Part shown: in pieces, positions 1 to 7,462 of the stretch
Layout of the letters: each line of letters opens with the position of its first letter
How positions within the stretch are numbered: position 1 is the first letter of the stretch
Source: Mycoemilia scoparia
Taxonomy: Eukaryota; Kickxellomycota; Kickxellomycetes; Kickxellales; Kickxellaceae
Length of the DNA: 10,888 nt
Reading direction: 5' to 3'
NCBI GenBank assembly: GCA_027575805.1
Contig: JANBPU010000446.1
Location: forward strand, 1 to 10,888
The notes under the pieces: generated by a model
The model's database searches: none
What the model was told of the DNA's origin: nothing
Seen by the model: only the letters and a program-made list of their open reading frames with translations
Program-made: the position numbers and the translations under genes

Positions 1-317
1 TACTAACTTCTACTGCTTACCCATCTTATCCCTTTTTCCTAGGTCATCATTTTCCAAGTAATTGTTAGTGATAATACCCTACTTGAAGGTATCGCTCTTA
101 TAGTTTTGTTTTACACCTTAACAATACTATCTCCATGAAATGCTTATAACCCAATAGATATGCATACATTAATTTGAAATTACAACTCCGATTGCCCATT
201 AGCATTGTAGTAATGTAATTTTCAGTGTAATAAAATTCATTTATTTGTTTAAAAGCTAATGCAAAAGCATGTCTTTAAAACATTAAATGTAAACATGATT
301 ATTATCAGAATATATAA
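1..317. other. AT-rich non-coding stretch, no gene seen
   Basis: No ATG-initiated frame of useful length, no tRNA-like fold and no clear promoter were seen. The window may start within an intergenic region or downstream of a gene lying outside it. Confidence 0.5.
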
Positions 318-319
318 TA

Positions 320-421
320 TGGGCAATAATTTTTGAAGGGTGAAAGTTTACTAGTAAAACTGGACACCCATTTGGCTGTAATTGCCCCTATAAATATTCG
401 CCCTTCAAAAATTATGGTCCA
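320..421. mobile_element. MITE-like inverted-repeat element, family A copy 1
   Basis: A 102-bp non-coding element flanked on both sides by TA (318-319 and 422-423). Its ends form an inverted repeat of about 21 bp. The core is perfect: ATAATTTTTGAAGGG at 326-340 and its reverse complement CCCTTCAAAAATTAT at 401-415, with outer bases TGGG at the left and the related TCCA at the right. Inside are GGGTG (338-342) opposite CACCC (365-369), enclosing the perfect palindrome TTTACTAGTAAA (347-358). GGGCAAT (321-327) can also pair with an internal ATTGCCC (381-387). The size, lack of coding potential and TA duplication fit a non-autonomous Tc1/mariner-like MITE; the superfamily is inferred from the TA alone. 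It differs from the copy at 8481-8582 at only four positions. Confidence 0.88.
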
Positions 422-423
422 TA

Positions 424-1110
424 TAAACAGAGTAGTTTCGGGAAAACATAATATCAAGTTTGGCCAAAGACCAAAATAGTAGCAAGATTATCTCCCAATA
501 GCTTAGCTTTTTATCACAATATTTAATATTTTAGTCAATAATTGCTTGCGTTTTTTCATGGCTTGGGATATAGTGCTATTAGAATACTTTAAGAGGAGTG
601 GGCGGACAAATGTGGAAATTCAAACAAATTGTTAGTAAAAGCCAAGTCAAACATGGCCTTAGAAGTCCATAAGCCCACTACGCAGTGATAACCTCGGACT
701 AAACAACAAAAAATTCCAATACCTGATAAAGGTGAATTCCACAACAATATAATTTTGATATATGTAGTAAGCCACTGTTTTCTTTTCACCTGTTTAATGG
801 CAAAGATTTGATGACGAAATATTTCTGTGGGCTCTAAAACACCAAATATGTTTTTTGGCACCAGCAATTTTCCATTATTAAATATGCTACCCAACTAACA
901 ACATTATATCAAACTGGCTGAGAAGTCATTTACGTGTTCCCTATAGACATGATTATCTTACCAAACACTGGTGTCTATATAGGCATCAATTTTTGACACC
1001 TCCTAAACCTAAAGTTTACATTCTCTCCAAATAATTAGTCTATAAGCAAACTTCCAAACTCAATCCAAGCAACAAAGGTACATCTTTTTGTTCTTTCTTT
1101 ATTTGCCAAC
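424..1110. other. Gene-free stretch before the array
   Basis: I find no supportable gene here. A minus-strand open frame at 589-894 lacks an ATG start and resembles nothing I know. A small inverted repeat, GGTGTC with GACACC, lies at about 970-1000. The rest is AT-rich without recognisable signals. Confidence 0.45.
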
Positions 1111-1114
1111 CCAA

Positions 1115-1128
1115 TATATAAATATATA
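1115..1128 (+). promoter_or_regulatory. TATA box of array member 1
   Basis: TATATAAATATATA lies 120 bp before the ATG at 1248, within the spacing seen at the other array members. The leader that follows is A/C-rich, typical of fungal 5' leaders. A promoter that still looks intact is consistent with a recent loss of the reading frame. Confidence 0.55.
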
Positions 1129-1247
1129 CACCTATCACCGATAAAAATCTTTTTCAATTAAACCTAAACAAAACTTAATAGAAATAATATTGTACTCACA
1201 TGCTCTACAAAACGCATACGCTTTAGGACATGCCAAAATAGACAACA

Positions 1248-1533
1248 ATGAGCGAAAATGATGTTCAAGCTCAAAACCCAGGATTGATTGAGATAAACAA
1301 CAAAATTCTTGAACTCTATCACCAATTTGCAGAACGAGAGGATGACTTGAAAGTAGCAGGGAAGTGTTTGGAAGATCACAAAAAAAAACTATGGTAAAAC
1401 CACACATGATGATTACCATTTGGAACTTCAAATGCTCCAGAGTGTTATATATATTAAGGGCTGTGAGCTCCGTAAACTTCGTATAGACCTTGCAAACCTT
1501 GAGAAAAGTAGGAGAAGGTTGGAAAAGCAGTGA
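1248..1533 (+). pseudogene. Helical-hairpin array protein, member 1, frameshifted at an A9 tract
   Basis: From ATG 1248 the frame encodes 49 residues (starting MSENDVQAQ) and stops at TAA 1395-1397. After the A9 run at 1380-1388, the frame one base further on stays open to TGA 1531-1533. It encodes a Lys/Tyr/Gly/Thr loop, then HDDY, then a Leu/Arg/Lys/Glu-rich helix, just where members 2-5 have their loop and second helix. With one shift the total would be about 94 residues, matching the 91-104 of the others. The simplest reading is a one-base insertion in a homopolymer; a sequencing error, or translational slippage at the A tract, would give the same picture. Residues 12-46 form a charged amphipathic helix. 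No signal peptide or membrane segment is seen. Function unknown. Confidence 0.75.
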
Positions 1534-2108
1534 TGCCCAGTATTATCTATTATGCATTTGTGTCTGTGGTATAGTATTCCGTTCTTTCAAATTTGAATAT
1601 TTTTAGCAGCAAATTTGACCTAATAGTATGATTTATAATGCCATCTATTTTGCCCTTCAACAGTATATATTATATATATAAATGGAAGATTAAAAGTCAG
1701 TTAATAAAATTTGATATAGATGTAATTGATTAATGTTTTCAATCTCATGCAATAAATATTCTGATAATAGATGTTGTATACAGTAAAGATTAAGTATGTA
1801 AAAGAAACCCAAAACCTTAACAAGTTAGATAATTACATATTGGTTTAGTTGCCCACACTTTTGATATTACCTTTAGTTCTCATTAGTATTGTATATATAT
1901 TGCTTTTGTTGCTGCTCCACTCCAATCAAAAATTTGCTTTTTGAGATTGCATTTAAATTGAAAAAACCTTTTATTGTGTATTTTTGAATGTCCAATTAAA
2001 AAATGATTTATAATGAATGAGGCTTTTTATTGTGGTTAGAAAACCTATTCCCTTAACACCACCATACTATAATTAATTGTAGGAATTGAATTTGAAGTGT
2101 TACCATAA
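1534..2108. other. Spacer after member 1
   Basis: It contains no gene. A TA dinucleotide run lies at 1664-1681, and an AATAAA at 1703-1708 could serve as the 3'-end signal for member 1, 170 bp after its shifted-frame stop. A TTGATATAGAT stretch after that AATAAA recurs after the AATAAA that follows member 3 (about 4225), a possible trace of shared ancestry. Confidence 0.4.
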
Positions 2109-2110
2109 TA

Positions 2111-2211
2111 TGTGCAATTATTTTTGAAGGGTGAATGTTTGATAACAAACTTTGATTGCTCCTATAATCATTGGCACCCACCAAAATGTACCCTTCAAAA
2201 ATTATCACACA
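2111..2211. mobile_element. MITE-like inverted-repeat element, family A copy 2
   Basis: A 101-bp relative of the element at 320-421, flanked by TA at 2109-2110 and 2212-2213. The left end is TGTGCAATTATTTTTGAAGG and the right end contains CCCTTCAAAAATTAT (2191-2205) followed by CACACA. The internal sequence is clearly more diverged from copy 1 than the inner copy at 8481-8582 is, including the loss of the TTTACTAGTAAA palindrome. An open frame running across it (2112-2312) is incidental. Confidence 0.85.
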
Positions 2212-2319
2212 TATTAAAGAAGCAAATTAAAAGACTTCTATACATTGATTTACGTAAATTAAAATTATTTATACTTCAACACAAAACGATTGTAGGATCC
2301 ACAGCCTTTTAATATACGC

Positions 2320-2509
2320 ATTGGCCCTTTTCAAATTTTATGCTGCATATAAATAAATTTATATCCAACTTGTGCAAAAAATGTATAAATGATTTATACT
2401 TTCCCATCTATAATTTATGCGGCTCAAACACACATGTACATAAGTTTTGGATAAATTTGTTTTCAAGCTGCATGATCATTTATGTAGTATAAAATTTGAA
2501 AAGGCCAAT
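2320..2509. mobile_element. Second inverted-repeat element (family B), about 190 bp
   Basis: Terminal inverted repeats start TTGGCC at 2321 and end GGCCAA at 2508. The left arm (2321-2354) and the reverse complement of the right arm (2478-2508) match over about 33 bp, with a small number of indels and two mismatches, sharing TTTTCAAATTTTAT. Further in, less perfect complementary stretches continue, and GTATAAAT (2383-2390) with ATTTATAC (2392-2399) forms a tight hairpin. No coding potential is seen. I could not define a target-site duplication, so it may be a degraded MITE or a non-mobile palindrome. Its end sequences are unrelated to family A. Confidence 0.65.
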
Positions 2510-2568
2510 TGAGAGCCTTAACTCATGTTTATGTATTAATCAAGCTTACATTGCAAACCAAAAAAATC

Positions 2569-2628
2569 TATATAAATAGAAAACATATAAACACATTTTT
2601 ACATGAAATCACATACTTTATTCTCAGC
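2569..2628 (+). promoter_or_regulatory. Promoter of array member 2: TATA box plus shared leader motif
   Basis: TATATAAATA at 2569-2578 is followed 46-48 bp later by TTTATTCTCAGC at 2617-2628. Close versions of that second motif, TTTATTATCAGC and TTTATTATCAAC, occur about 40 bp after the TATA boxes of members 3 and 5. The spacing suggests it marks the transcription start region; this is inference. Confidence 0.5.
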
Positions 2629-2648
2629 TCTCAACACACATACATACA

Positions 2649-2662
2649 TATATATATATATA
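2649..2662. repeat. TA dinucleotide run
   Basis: Seven TA units lie in the leader of member 2, about 100 bp before its ATG. It could act as an alternative TATA element. Confidence 0.8.
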
Positions 2663-2757
2663 CATTATTTGACCCTATTGCAAATCCAACAAAGCTTCGT
2701 TTAAAAACATCCAAACTCTTGAGATTTTATAAACACCATAATTAATCCTATACAAAA

Positions 2758-3033
2758 ATGAGCAACAACGAATTTAAGATTTCTATTGAAGATTATGACA
2801 AACAATCTCGATTACAAAATTTGTATAGATATGTAGCTCAATACAAAGCTAATTTGAAACATGTACAAGCTCGCTATGAAAAGTATCTATGTAAGCATAA
2901 TAAAGATACAGATAAGAATTTCTATCAGAAATGTGATTCATACAAAGATCAAATCGATTCTTATGTACAATTAATCAAAAGCGCCTCAGAAGAACTTTCA
3001 GAACTTGTTGAATGGTCGATTACAAATTATTGA
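2758..3033 (+). CDS. Helical-hairpin array protein, member 2 (91 aa)
   Basis: This encodes an intact 91-residue hydrophilic protein of unknown function. ATG 2758 follows a TATA box and A-rich leader (context acaaaaATGAGC), and no in-frame upstream ATG competes. Residues 10-47 are rich in Tyr, Lys, Gln and Leu and look like one amphipathic helix. Residues 48-56 (NKDTDKNFY) form a polar break equivalent to the loop of member 5 (NEETDLNY). Residues 57-88 form a second helix with heptad-like Ile/Leu/Val. Two cysteines (C45, C59) flank the loop and could lie close together in a folded hairpin. No signal peptide or membrane segment is present, so a cytosolic or nuclear location is likely. The protein is Tyr-rich compared with its neighbours. 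It is probably a protein-interaction module, but no partner can be named. Confidence 0.82.
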   Translation: MSNNEFKISIEDYDKQSRLQNLYRYVAQYKANLKHVQARYEKYLCKHNKDTDKNFYQKCDSYKDQIDSYVQLIKSASEELSELVEWSITNY

Positions 3034-3648
3034 ATATTTATTAATGCTATTTACTTGCATTACATCTTTTTGAAATTTCTGGTTTATTATCAAACTTTAG
3101 TTAATTTCATTATTTTTATCATAGTGTCTTGATGTGGTAAATTGTTGATTTTTAGGGTTTTATTCTTACTTTAAATAATAGTCATGAAATATTAAACAAA
3201 GTTTTATTTGTTTATACTTGAATCATGTTTATAAGGTGTTTCAATATTTATTTTGTGATTGTAGTTATCAACAGGCAATTTATCAAATAACAGAGGAAAT
3301 TTTTTTATTCAATAGAAAATGAAGTGATTATGTTTGGAATGTAGCTTGAATTGTAAAAGGGACGTGTTTTATGTTTTTCTGCTAAATTTATTAATATCTA
3401 AGCAAAAATAATAATAGTAGATCGCTAGAAATTGGCTAACTGCTTATTCTGCTATTATCAATTGTTCTATTCAACCTAAATTTTTTCCAAAGGTATCAAT
3501 AAAGTACTAAAAGCAAATAGAGGCTTATTAGAATTAATGCTACACATTTTCAATACAATTTCTCTGCTGGAATGCCTCGTAAATCATCTTGTTCCAGCCT
3601 GAATGACTATTTGTAGGTCTGTAAGGTTGTGTTATTAAGATTCTAAGA
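3034..3648. other. Spacer before member 3, with blocks shared with the spacer before member 5
   Basis: No gene is seen. Three short blocks recur in order in the 4993-5472 spacer: CAAATAACAGAGGAA (3284-3298, matching 5281-5295), CAATAAAGTACTA (3497-3509, matching 5339-5351) and 3523-3540 (matching 5364-5380). Their order before paralogous genes points to duplicated non-coding DNA. Confidence 0.5.
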
Positions 3649-3650
3649 TG

Positions 3651-3703
3651 TATATATATATATATAGTTCACATTTCCAACCAAAAACAAGTTTATTATC
3701 AGC
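3651..3703 (+). promoter_or_regulatory. Promoter of array member 3: TATA run plus leader motif
   Basis: A run of eight TA units at 3651-3666 precedes TTTATTATCAGC (3692-3703) by about 40 bp, the same layout as member 5. The start codon lies about 140 bp further on. Confidence 0.55.
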
Positions 3704-3840
3704 TTTAAAATATCACTTTGCTTACTTTTAACAGCACTAAACATTTACCAGAAAAGATTCGGACAAAAAGATTACAGCCATACAAGGTTTTACACTTAAC
3801 ACATACGCACACGTCTGTAACTAGCCAAGTCAACAACAAA

Positions 3841-4155
3841 ATGAGTACTCAACTTGAACACAACCTTTTAGGATTGAATGAAATCAATAAGGAAATTAGG
3901 AGACTTGGAAAAGGAGTTACTAAACTCAATAAGGAAAAGAAGGGAAAAGAGCGTATACTAAAATTTTATCAAATGTGCTCCAGTAAATCTAAACATAATT
4001 ATTACAAAGATGCGATACAAGTGCTTATTAATTTGATTAATGTTTACCAGGAAAGGATACAATCGCGTCTACAAAGGATTTCGTGGCTTATAAAAGCGAG
4101 AGATGAATTGGTCGAAGAAATGCAATACATCGTTTTAAATGAAGAAATTAACTAG
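3841..4155 (+). CDS. Helical-hairpin array protein, member 3 (104 aa)
   Basis: This encodes an intact protein of 104 residues, function unknown. The start is ATG 3841, the first ATG of the frame, in context aacaaaATGAGT. The frame is open upstream to 3718, but only from a TTG and across the probable untranslated leader, so I do not extend it. Residues 10-44 form a Lys/Glu/Arg/Leu-rich amphipathic helix (for example EINKEIRRL). Residues 45-55 (Cys, Ser, Lys, then HNYY) make the loop. Residues 56-95 form a second helix rich in Ile, Leu and Val. The pattern matches the neighbouring members, though sequence identity with them is low. The protein is very basic in its first helix. It has no secretion signal or membrane segment. 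An AATAAA at 4209-4214 follows the stop by about 55 bp. Confidence 0.82.
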   Translation: MSTQLEHNLLGLNEINKEIRRLGKGVTKLNKEKKGKERILKFYQMCSSKSKHNYYKDAIQVLINLINVYQERIQSRLQRISWLIKARDELVEEMQYIVLNEEIN

Positions 4156-4208
4156 CCAAATTCTTCTCTCGCTTAGTTTTATGGCTATTTTTTTAACCAT
4201 TACTTTAC

Positions 4209-4214
4209 AATAAA
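4209..4214 (+). terminator. Candidate polyadenylation signal of member 3
   Basis: AATAAA lies 54 bp after the stop codon of member 3 in AT-rich DNA, a plausible 3'-end signal. Confidence 0.4.
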
Positions 4215-4575
4215 TACAAAAATTGATATAGATCTTTATATAATTGCACATGAATCTTGTAATCGAGTTGATGAAAAGTTATTGATTAAAAAAGCAAACT
4301 CTCATTTTGAAATGAAATTTAAATTTAAAAATAACTAAATGATATTTTCTGCTTATTTATCAAAACCTCAAGTGATAATAATTCAAAAGAATCAATGCGT
4401 ATATACACAATAGTGTTAGAAATAAATTATATATTTTAATTGAATATTATTATGAGAGGGTGGACAATATATCATTAAAGTCGGCAGTACTCATTTGTGT
4501 TATGGATTCTTCCCAGCTATTGATAAGTTATACACCTATCAAAGTATCAACAAGATTACACTGTATATTACAGAA
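4215..4575. other. Spacer before member 4
   Basis: AT-rich, without a supportable gene. Open frames crossing it start without an ATG or run through the promoter. Confidence 0.45.
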
Positions 4576-4580
4576 AGGCA

Positions 4581-4586
4581 TATAAA
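4581..4586 (+). promoter_or_regulatory. TATA box of array member 4
   Basis: TATAAA lies 119 bp before the start codon at 4705. An ATG at 4591 opens a 32-codon upstream frame ending at 4689. It would matter only if transcription starts within 10 bp of the TATA box, which is unlikely. The leader motif of members 2, 3 and 5 is not clearly kept. Confidence 0.5.
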
Positions 4587-4704
4587 CCCAATGTCTGTAC
4601 ACACACATATCTGCTTTTTCAAGTACAACTTTAAAATATTCACGTATTTACAACCAAATATTAACATATACACTCACCCCCATTACTGAAGTTGGTTCAA
4701 ATAG

Positions 4705-4992
4705 ATGTTGCTTCGAGACCTACGCTATATACCGGAACTTAAACAAGTCCATGATCAGATAAATAACCTCAGACATGAGATCAGGTATTTGAAGTATGAA
4801 AAAAGAAAAGCGGAGCTTGAATTGAGAAATAATCAAAAAGTCGAGTATGAAAGCGAGGACTTTGATTATGAGGGCAAAATTGATAATCTCAACAGAATTG
4901 TTGAATTTTGTGACCACAAGATTTATTCATATCATAAAGAGATTTCGCAGCTCAAGAAAAGAAGATTGCAGCTAATGAGATATGTTCAATAG
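4705..4992 (+). CDS. Helical-hairpin array protein, member 4 (95 aa)
   Basis: This encodes an intact 95-residue protein, function unknown. It starts at ATG 4705 after the TATA box at 4581. Residues 11-41 form an amphipathic helix closely related to that of member 5: from Val15 (member 4) and Val19 (member 5), about 16 of 31 positions are identical, including DQIN and YEKR. Residues 42-56 are an acidic loop (YESEDFDYEG). Residues 58-94 form the second helix, ending in a basic KKRRLQLMR segment. The pairing of acidic loop and basic tail could stabilise an antiparallel hairpin or a dimer; this is inference. There is no signal peptide or membrane segment. With member 5 it forms the most similar pair in the array, so these two are probably the youngest duplicates. 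Confidence 0.85.
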   Translation: MLLRDLRYIPELKQVHDQINNLRHEIRYLKYEKRKAELELRNNQKVEYESEDFDYEGKIDNLNRIVEFCDHKIYSYHKEISQLKKRRLQLMRYVQ

Positions 4993-5472
4993 AATCTAGC
5001 CATAAATTCATTCTGCGTTGTCTGCCTTGCTGTCTCTGCTATAGCTCTCTTCCTATTCTATAATCAGATTGATTTTTGTATAAATGCTCTTGTAAAGTTT
5101 ATATATAATTTTATGAGACTTTTTTCAAACTATACTCGAAGTGAGTTTACGTGCTGTTCGTGTTTGTATTCTGTGATAGTATGATTAAAGTGTATAACCA
5201 AAGTGTTTTATTTTGAAATAATATTTTATTTGAAGAGAGACTTGATTGATACTTGTGTGTCTATTATAGTATTGTTACACCAAATAATAGAAGAATAAAA
5301 TTATCATCTATTCTATTAAAAGTTTATGGAAATACAACCAATAAAGTGCTAGAATTTGAAGCAGCGTTATTGGAATAAGCCAAGCCTATTGTTTGTGAAA
5401 TGGCTATTTACCTAATATTCCTAAACATTAAATGCACACCAGTAAAAGTAAACTATCAAATCCAAAAAAACG
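4993..5472. other. Spacer before member 5, homologous in part to the spacer before member 3
   Basis: No gene is seen. Short blocks at 5281-5295, 5339-5351 and 5364-5380 match 3284-3298, 3497-3509 and 3523-3540 in the same order. The last two blocks keep nearly the same spacing (25 versus 26 bp); the distance between the first and second differs by about 155 bp, so indels have occurred. Confidence 0.5.
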
Positions 5473-5524
5473 TATAAATATATCATTTTCTACATCATGG
5501 TGTAAAACGCGCTTTATTATCAAC
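5473..5524 (+). promoter_or_regulatory. Promoter of array member 5: TATA box plus leader motif
   Basis: TATAAATA (5473-5480) is followed 40 bp later by TTTATTATCAAC (5513-5524), matching members 2 and 3. The ATG at 5614 lies about 100 bp after the motif. Confidence 0.6.
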
Positions 5525-5613
5525 CTAAAAAAGTATTCTTTTATTCAATTTTAATACAACTTGTATTCTTACCTTGCACCATCATATCTCAATAGATAGA
5601 AATATTATCAGCA

Positions 5614-5928
5614 ATGCCAGCAGCAATAAATAAATCACACCGTGAAAATATCAACAGATTGAAAAGAGTTGAAGACCAAATTAATGAGCTTTACAAAGAA
5701 GTGGCAAGACTGGATTACGAAAAAAGAAGTGAAGAAATGGAACTAGAAAATTATAAGCAGTGCCATAATGAAGAAACGGATTTGAATTACAGGGTTAAAA
5801 TTTATTCATATGAAACATACATTGATAGTTTCAATATATCGTTGCAGCTTCGTTATGATAAGCTTTTGAAGCTTCATGAAAGGAAAACTCAAATATTGCT
5901 ACGAATCAGTAAATATTACAAGTTTTAA
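5614..5928 (+). CDS. Helical-hairpin array protein, member 5 (104 aa)
   Basis: This encodes an intact 104-residue protein, function unknown. ATG 5614 is the first ATG of the frame and follows the TATA/leader motif; a second ATTATCAGC copy sits just before it. Residues 11-49 form a Glu/Lys/Leu-rich amphipathic helix with DQINEL and YEKR, as in member 4. Residues 50-59 (CHNEETDLNY) form the polar loop, the clearest version of the loop shared by the family. Residues 60-98 form the second helix, with Tyr, Ile and Leu at heptad-like spacing and a Lys/Arg-rich end. No secretion or membrane signal is seen. An AATAAA at 6059-6064 follows, and the next gene is convergent. The balance of Glu and Lys along both helices is typical of coiled coils. 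An alternative is a simple long helical bundle. Confidence 0.85.
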   Translation: MPAAINKSHRENINRLKRVEDQINELYKEVARLDYEKRSEEMELENYKQCHNEETDLNYRVKIYSYETYIDSFNISLQLRYDKLLKLHERKTQILLRISKYYKF

Positions 5929-6058
5929 GGTTTTCAAGCCAATATCATGTTGGCAACCTTTCACCTGGAGGGGGATCACTATATACTTGGAACCACTTCT
6001 AAAGACCCACTTTACCTTCTGCTGTGGCAATATCATTTCTATTTGTTGCTATTGCTTA

Positions 6059-6064
6059 AATAAA
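6059..6064 (+). terminator. Candidate polyadenylation signal of member 5
   Basis: AATAAA lies about 130 bp after the stop codon of member 5 and before the convergent gene's 3' end, so the two transcripts need not overlap. Confidence 0.35.
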
Positions 6065-6169
6065 CATCCACATTATATGGCTTTGTGCCCATTCTAATGA
6101 TAATTTATATGTCAAAGTATATAATACAATTTTATTACAATGATCAATACTTTTCACTACTTGCTTGTT

Positions 6170-6175
6170 TTTATT
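6170..6175 (-). terminator. Candidate polyadenylation signal of the minus-strand gene
   Basis: On the minus strand this reads AATAAA, about 36 bp after the stop codon at 6211-6213. Confidence 0.4.
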
Positions 6176-6210
6176 AGAAAAAACACGACTACTAAAACTT
6201 GTACTACAAA

Positions 6211-7185
6211 CTACACAAGTTTATACTCATGTTCAGAATAATTTCTCCACAAACTTTCAAGGAGATTATACCAATGAGGATTGTCGAATTTTTCAATAAA
6301 GTCGATAAGGTCAATTGCTGATTTATATCGAGGCTTAGTCTTCCCTTTAAAAAGATGAGCAATGGTCCCGATAATAGAACTATTTCTCCCTTGATGAAGA
6401 GATGCATAAATAGTATAAAGAGCTATTCGCAGTTGAAACCTAATATTACAAACAACAACAGTTATCTCGTCGGGAAAATAACAATCTCCGCTTTGCTGTA
6501 TAACTGAATGGAATGATTTCAATTGATCAAAACTAACTACACCAGAGATTTTGCTTGCTAAAGTGTTGATTTTAACTAGCAATTTTACATATTCAGGTGG
6601 CACTCTTGCATTATCATCATAATTGAGTACACCTTTGACTACTTTTTTAACTAGCATTTGTGAAATCCCAAAAGACACAAGAACAATACTGGCACTAAAC
6701 TTCAGCTTCCATAAGCAAAACAACGAGTCCTTGATTTTATAATGTCCTTTTTTAATGTACTTTGTGACGTCATCAACAAGATAATGGCTAATCTCCAAAA
6801 CGTCATAAAACCTGCTATGGTAGTGCTTTCCATCAACAATACGTTCAACCATTCTATCGGCCACATCCATCAAAAGGGCTGTATATTTGTCATCAATAAG
6901 GCTATCCTTGGAGTATGGGTTGTCACCATTATTTAGTACATTAGACAAAATTGCCGAAAGCGTGTCAAAGTAGTCAATGAACAAGTCTTTGGGTTGGCTA
7001 GGATCATCGATAAAATTATTGAAGCATCTGTCAGCTTTAGTCTGCAAATCCTTAAGATCGACAACCTGGTTTTGTCTTCCAGAAATGCGAGTGACTGTAG
7101 TGAATTTTATTCCAGAAATCATAAAGAACCATGCAATCACTGTGGTTCTCAAGAAAAGGAGAAGAGCAGTCACTGTGTAGGCCAT
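6211..7185 (-). CDS. Unknown 324-aa protein with N-terminal hydrophobic segment
   Basis: The minus-strand frame opens at ATG 7185-7183 (context cacaATGGCC) and ends at TAG 6213-6211. The frame also runs open to 7206 upstream, but only from a TTG. Residues 5-26 are hydrophobic with one Arg at 13. They could be a signal peptide cleaved near Ser24-Gly25, or a signal anchor. Residues 40-160 look soluble and helical, with many Asp, Lys and Tyr. Residues 163-179 form a second, moderately hydrophobic stretch (SASIVLVSFGISQMLV). The rest is mixed helix. Cysteines lie at 54, 157, 235 and 246. I recognise no family or catalytic motif. It is likely an endomembrane or secreted protein. A TATA box and CCAACCAACC-rich leader precede it, so it looks actively transcribed. 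It converges on the array and is unrelated to it in sequence. Confidence 0.82.
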   Translation of the reverse strand: MAYTVTALLLFLRTTVIAWFFMISGIKFTTVTRISGRQNQVVDLKDLQTKADRCFNNFIDDPSQPKDLFIDYFDTLSAILSNVLNNGDNPYSKDSLIDDKYTALLMDVADRMVERIVDGKHYHSRFYDVLEISHYLVDDVTKYIKKGHYKIKDSLFCLWKLKFSASIVLVSFGISQMLVKKVVKGVLNYDDNARVPPEYVKLLVKINTLASKISGVVSFDQLKSFHSVIQQSGDCYFPDEITVVVCNIRFQLRIALYTIYASLHQGRNSSIIGTIAHLFKGKTKPRYKSAIDLIDFIEKFDNPHWYNLLESLWRNYSEHEYKLV

Positions 7186-7343
7186 TGTGTAGGCTGTTGT
7201 ACACAATTTCCAGGGGTGGAAGCAAAACGAAGACGAGCTGTGTGAGCAGGCGAGGATGTGAGGAGTGGTTGGTTGGTTGGGAAGCAGTGAGTGTGAAAAG
7301 TAGATGATGGATGGGACTAGAATTTAGTCCATGGTAGTTGGGG

Positions 7344-7351
7344 TTTATATA
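7344..7351 (-). promoter_or_regulatory. TATA box of the minus-strand gene
   Basis: Read on the minus strand this is TATATAAA, about 160 bp before the ATG. The sequence between is pyrimidine-rich and includes repeated CCAA units (7267-7280). A two-codon upstream frame (ATG GAC TAA) near 7332 lies only about 12 bp after the TATA box and is probably not transcribed. Confidence 0.65.
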
Positions 7352-7462
7352 GGTTTTTCAAAAGCATGAATGCAAAGGTTTAACTACCAAAAATGGTTTT
7401 AAAAAATATTTTTGTTTTATTTTCTGAACACAAAAGTTTGTGTTTTTGGTGAGATGGTCAAA

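Noticed and set aside
661..700. Possible tRNA-like stretch
   Set aside because: No T-loop consensus and no cloverleaf could be built on either strand.
589..894. Minus-strand 101-codon open frame
   Set aside because: It begins with TTG, not ATG, has no promoter that I can see, and its product has no recognisable or family-like pattern.
1135..1431. Two minus-strand frames opposite array member 1
   Set aside because: Both are antisense to the coding pattern of the broken member, whose residues fit the paralogs, and are best explained as shadows.
2112..2312. 66-codon frame
   Set aside because: It starts within element copy 2 and continues into non-coding AT-rich DNA.
3718..3840. Upstream extension of array member 3
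   Set aside because: Open only from a TTG and lying across the TATA-proximal leader; the first ATG at 3841 matches the length of the other members.
4495..4689. 64-codon frame before member 4
   Set aside because: It starts without ATG in the spacer and crosses the TATA box of member 4; only a 32-codon upstream frame begins with ATG.
7186..7206. Seven-codon extension of the minus-strand gene
   Set aside because: It would need a TTG start; ATG at 7185 has a good context.
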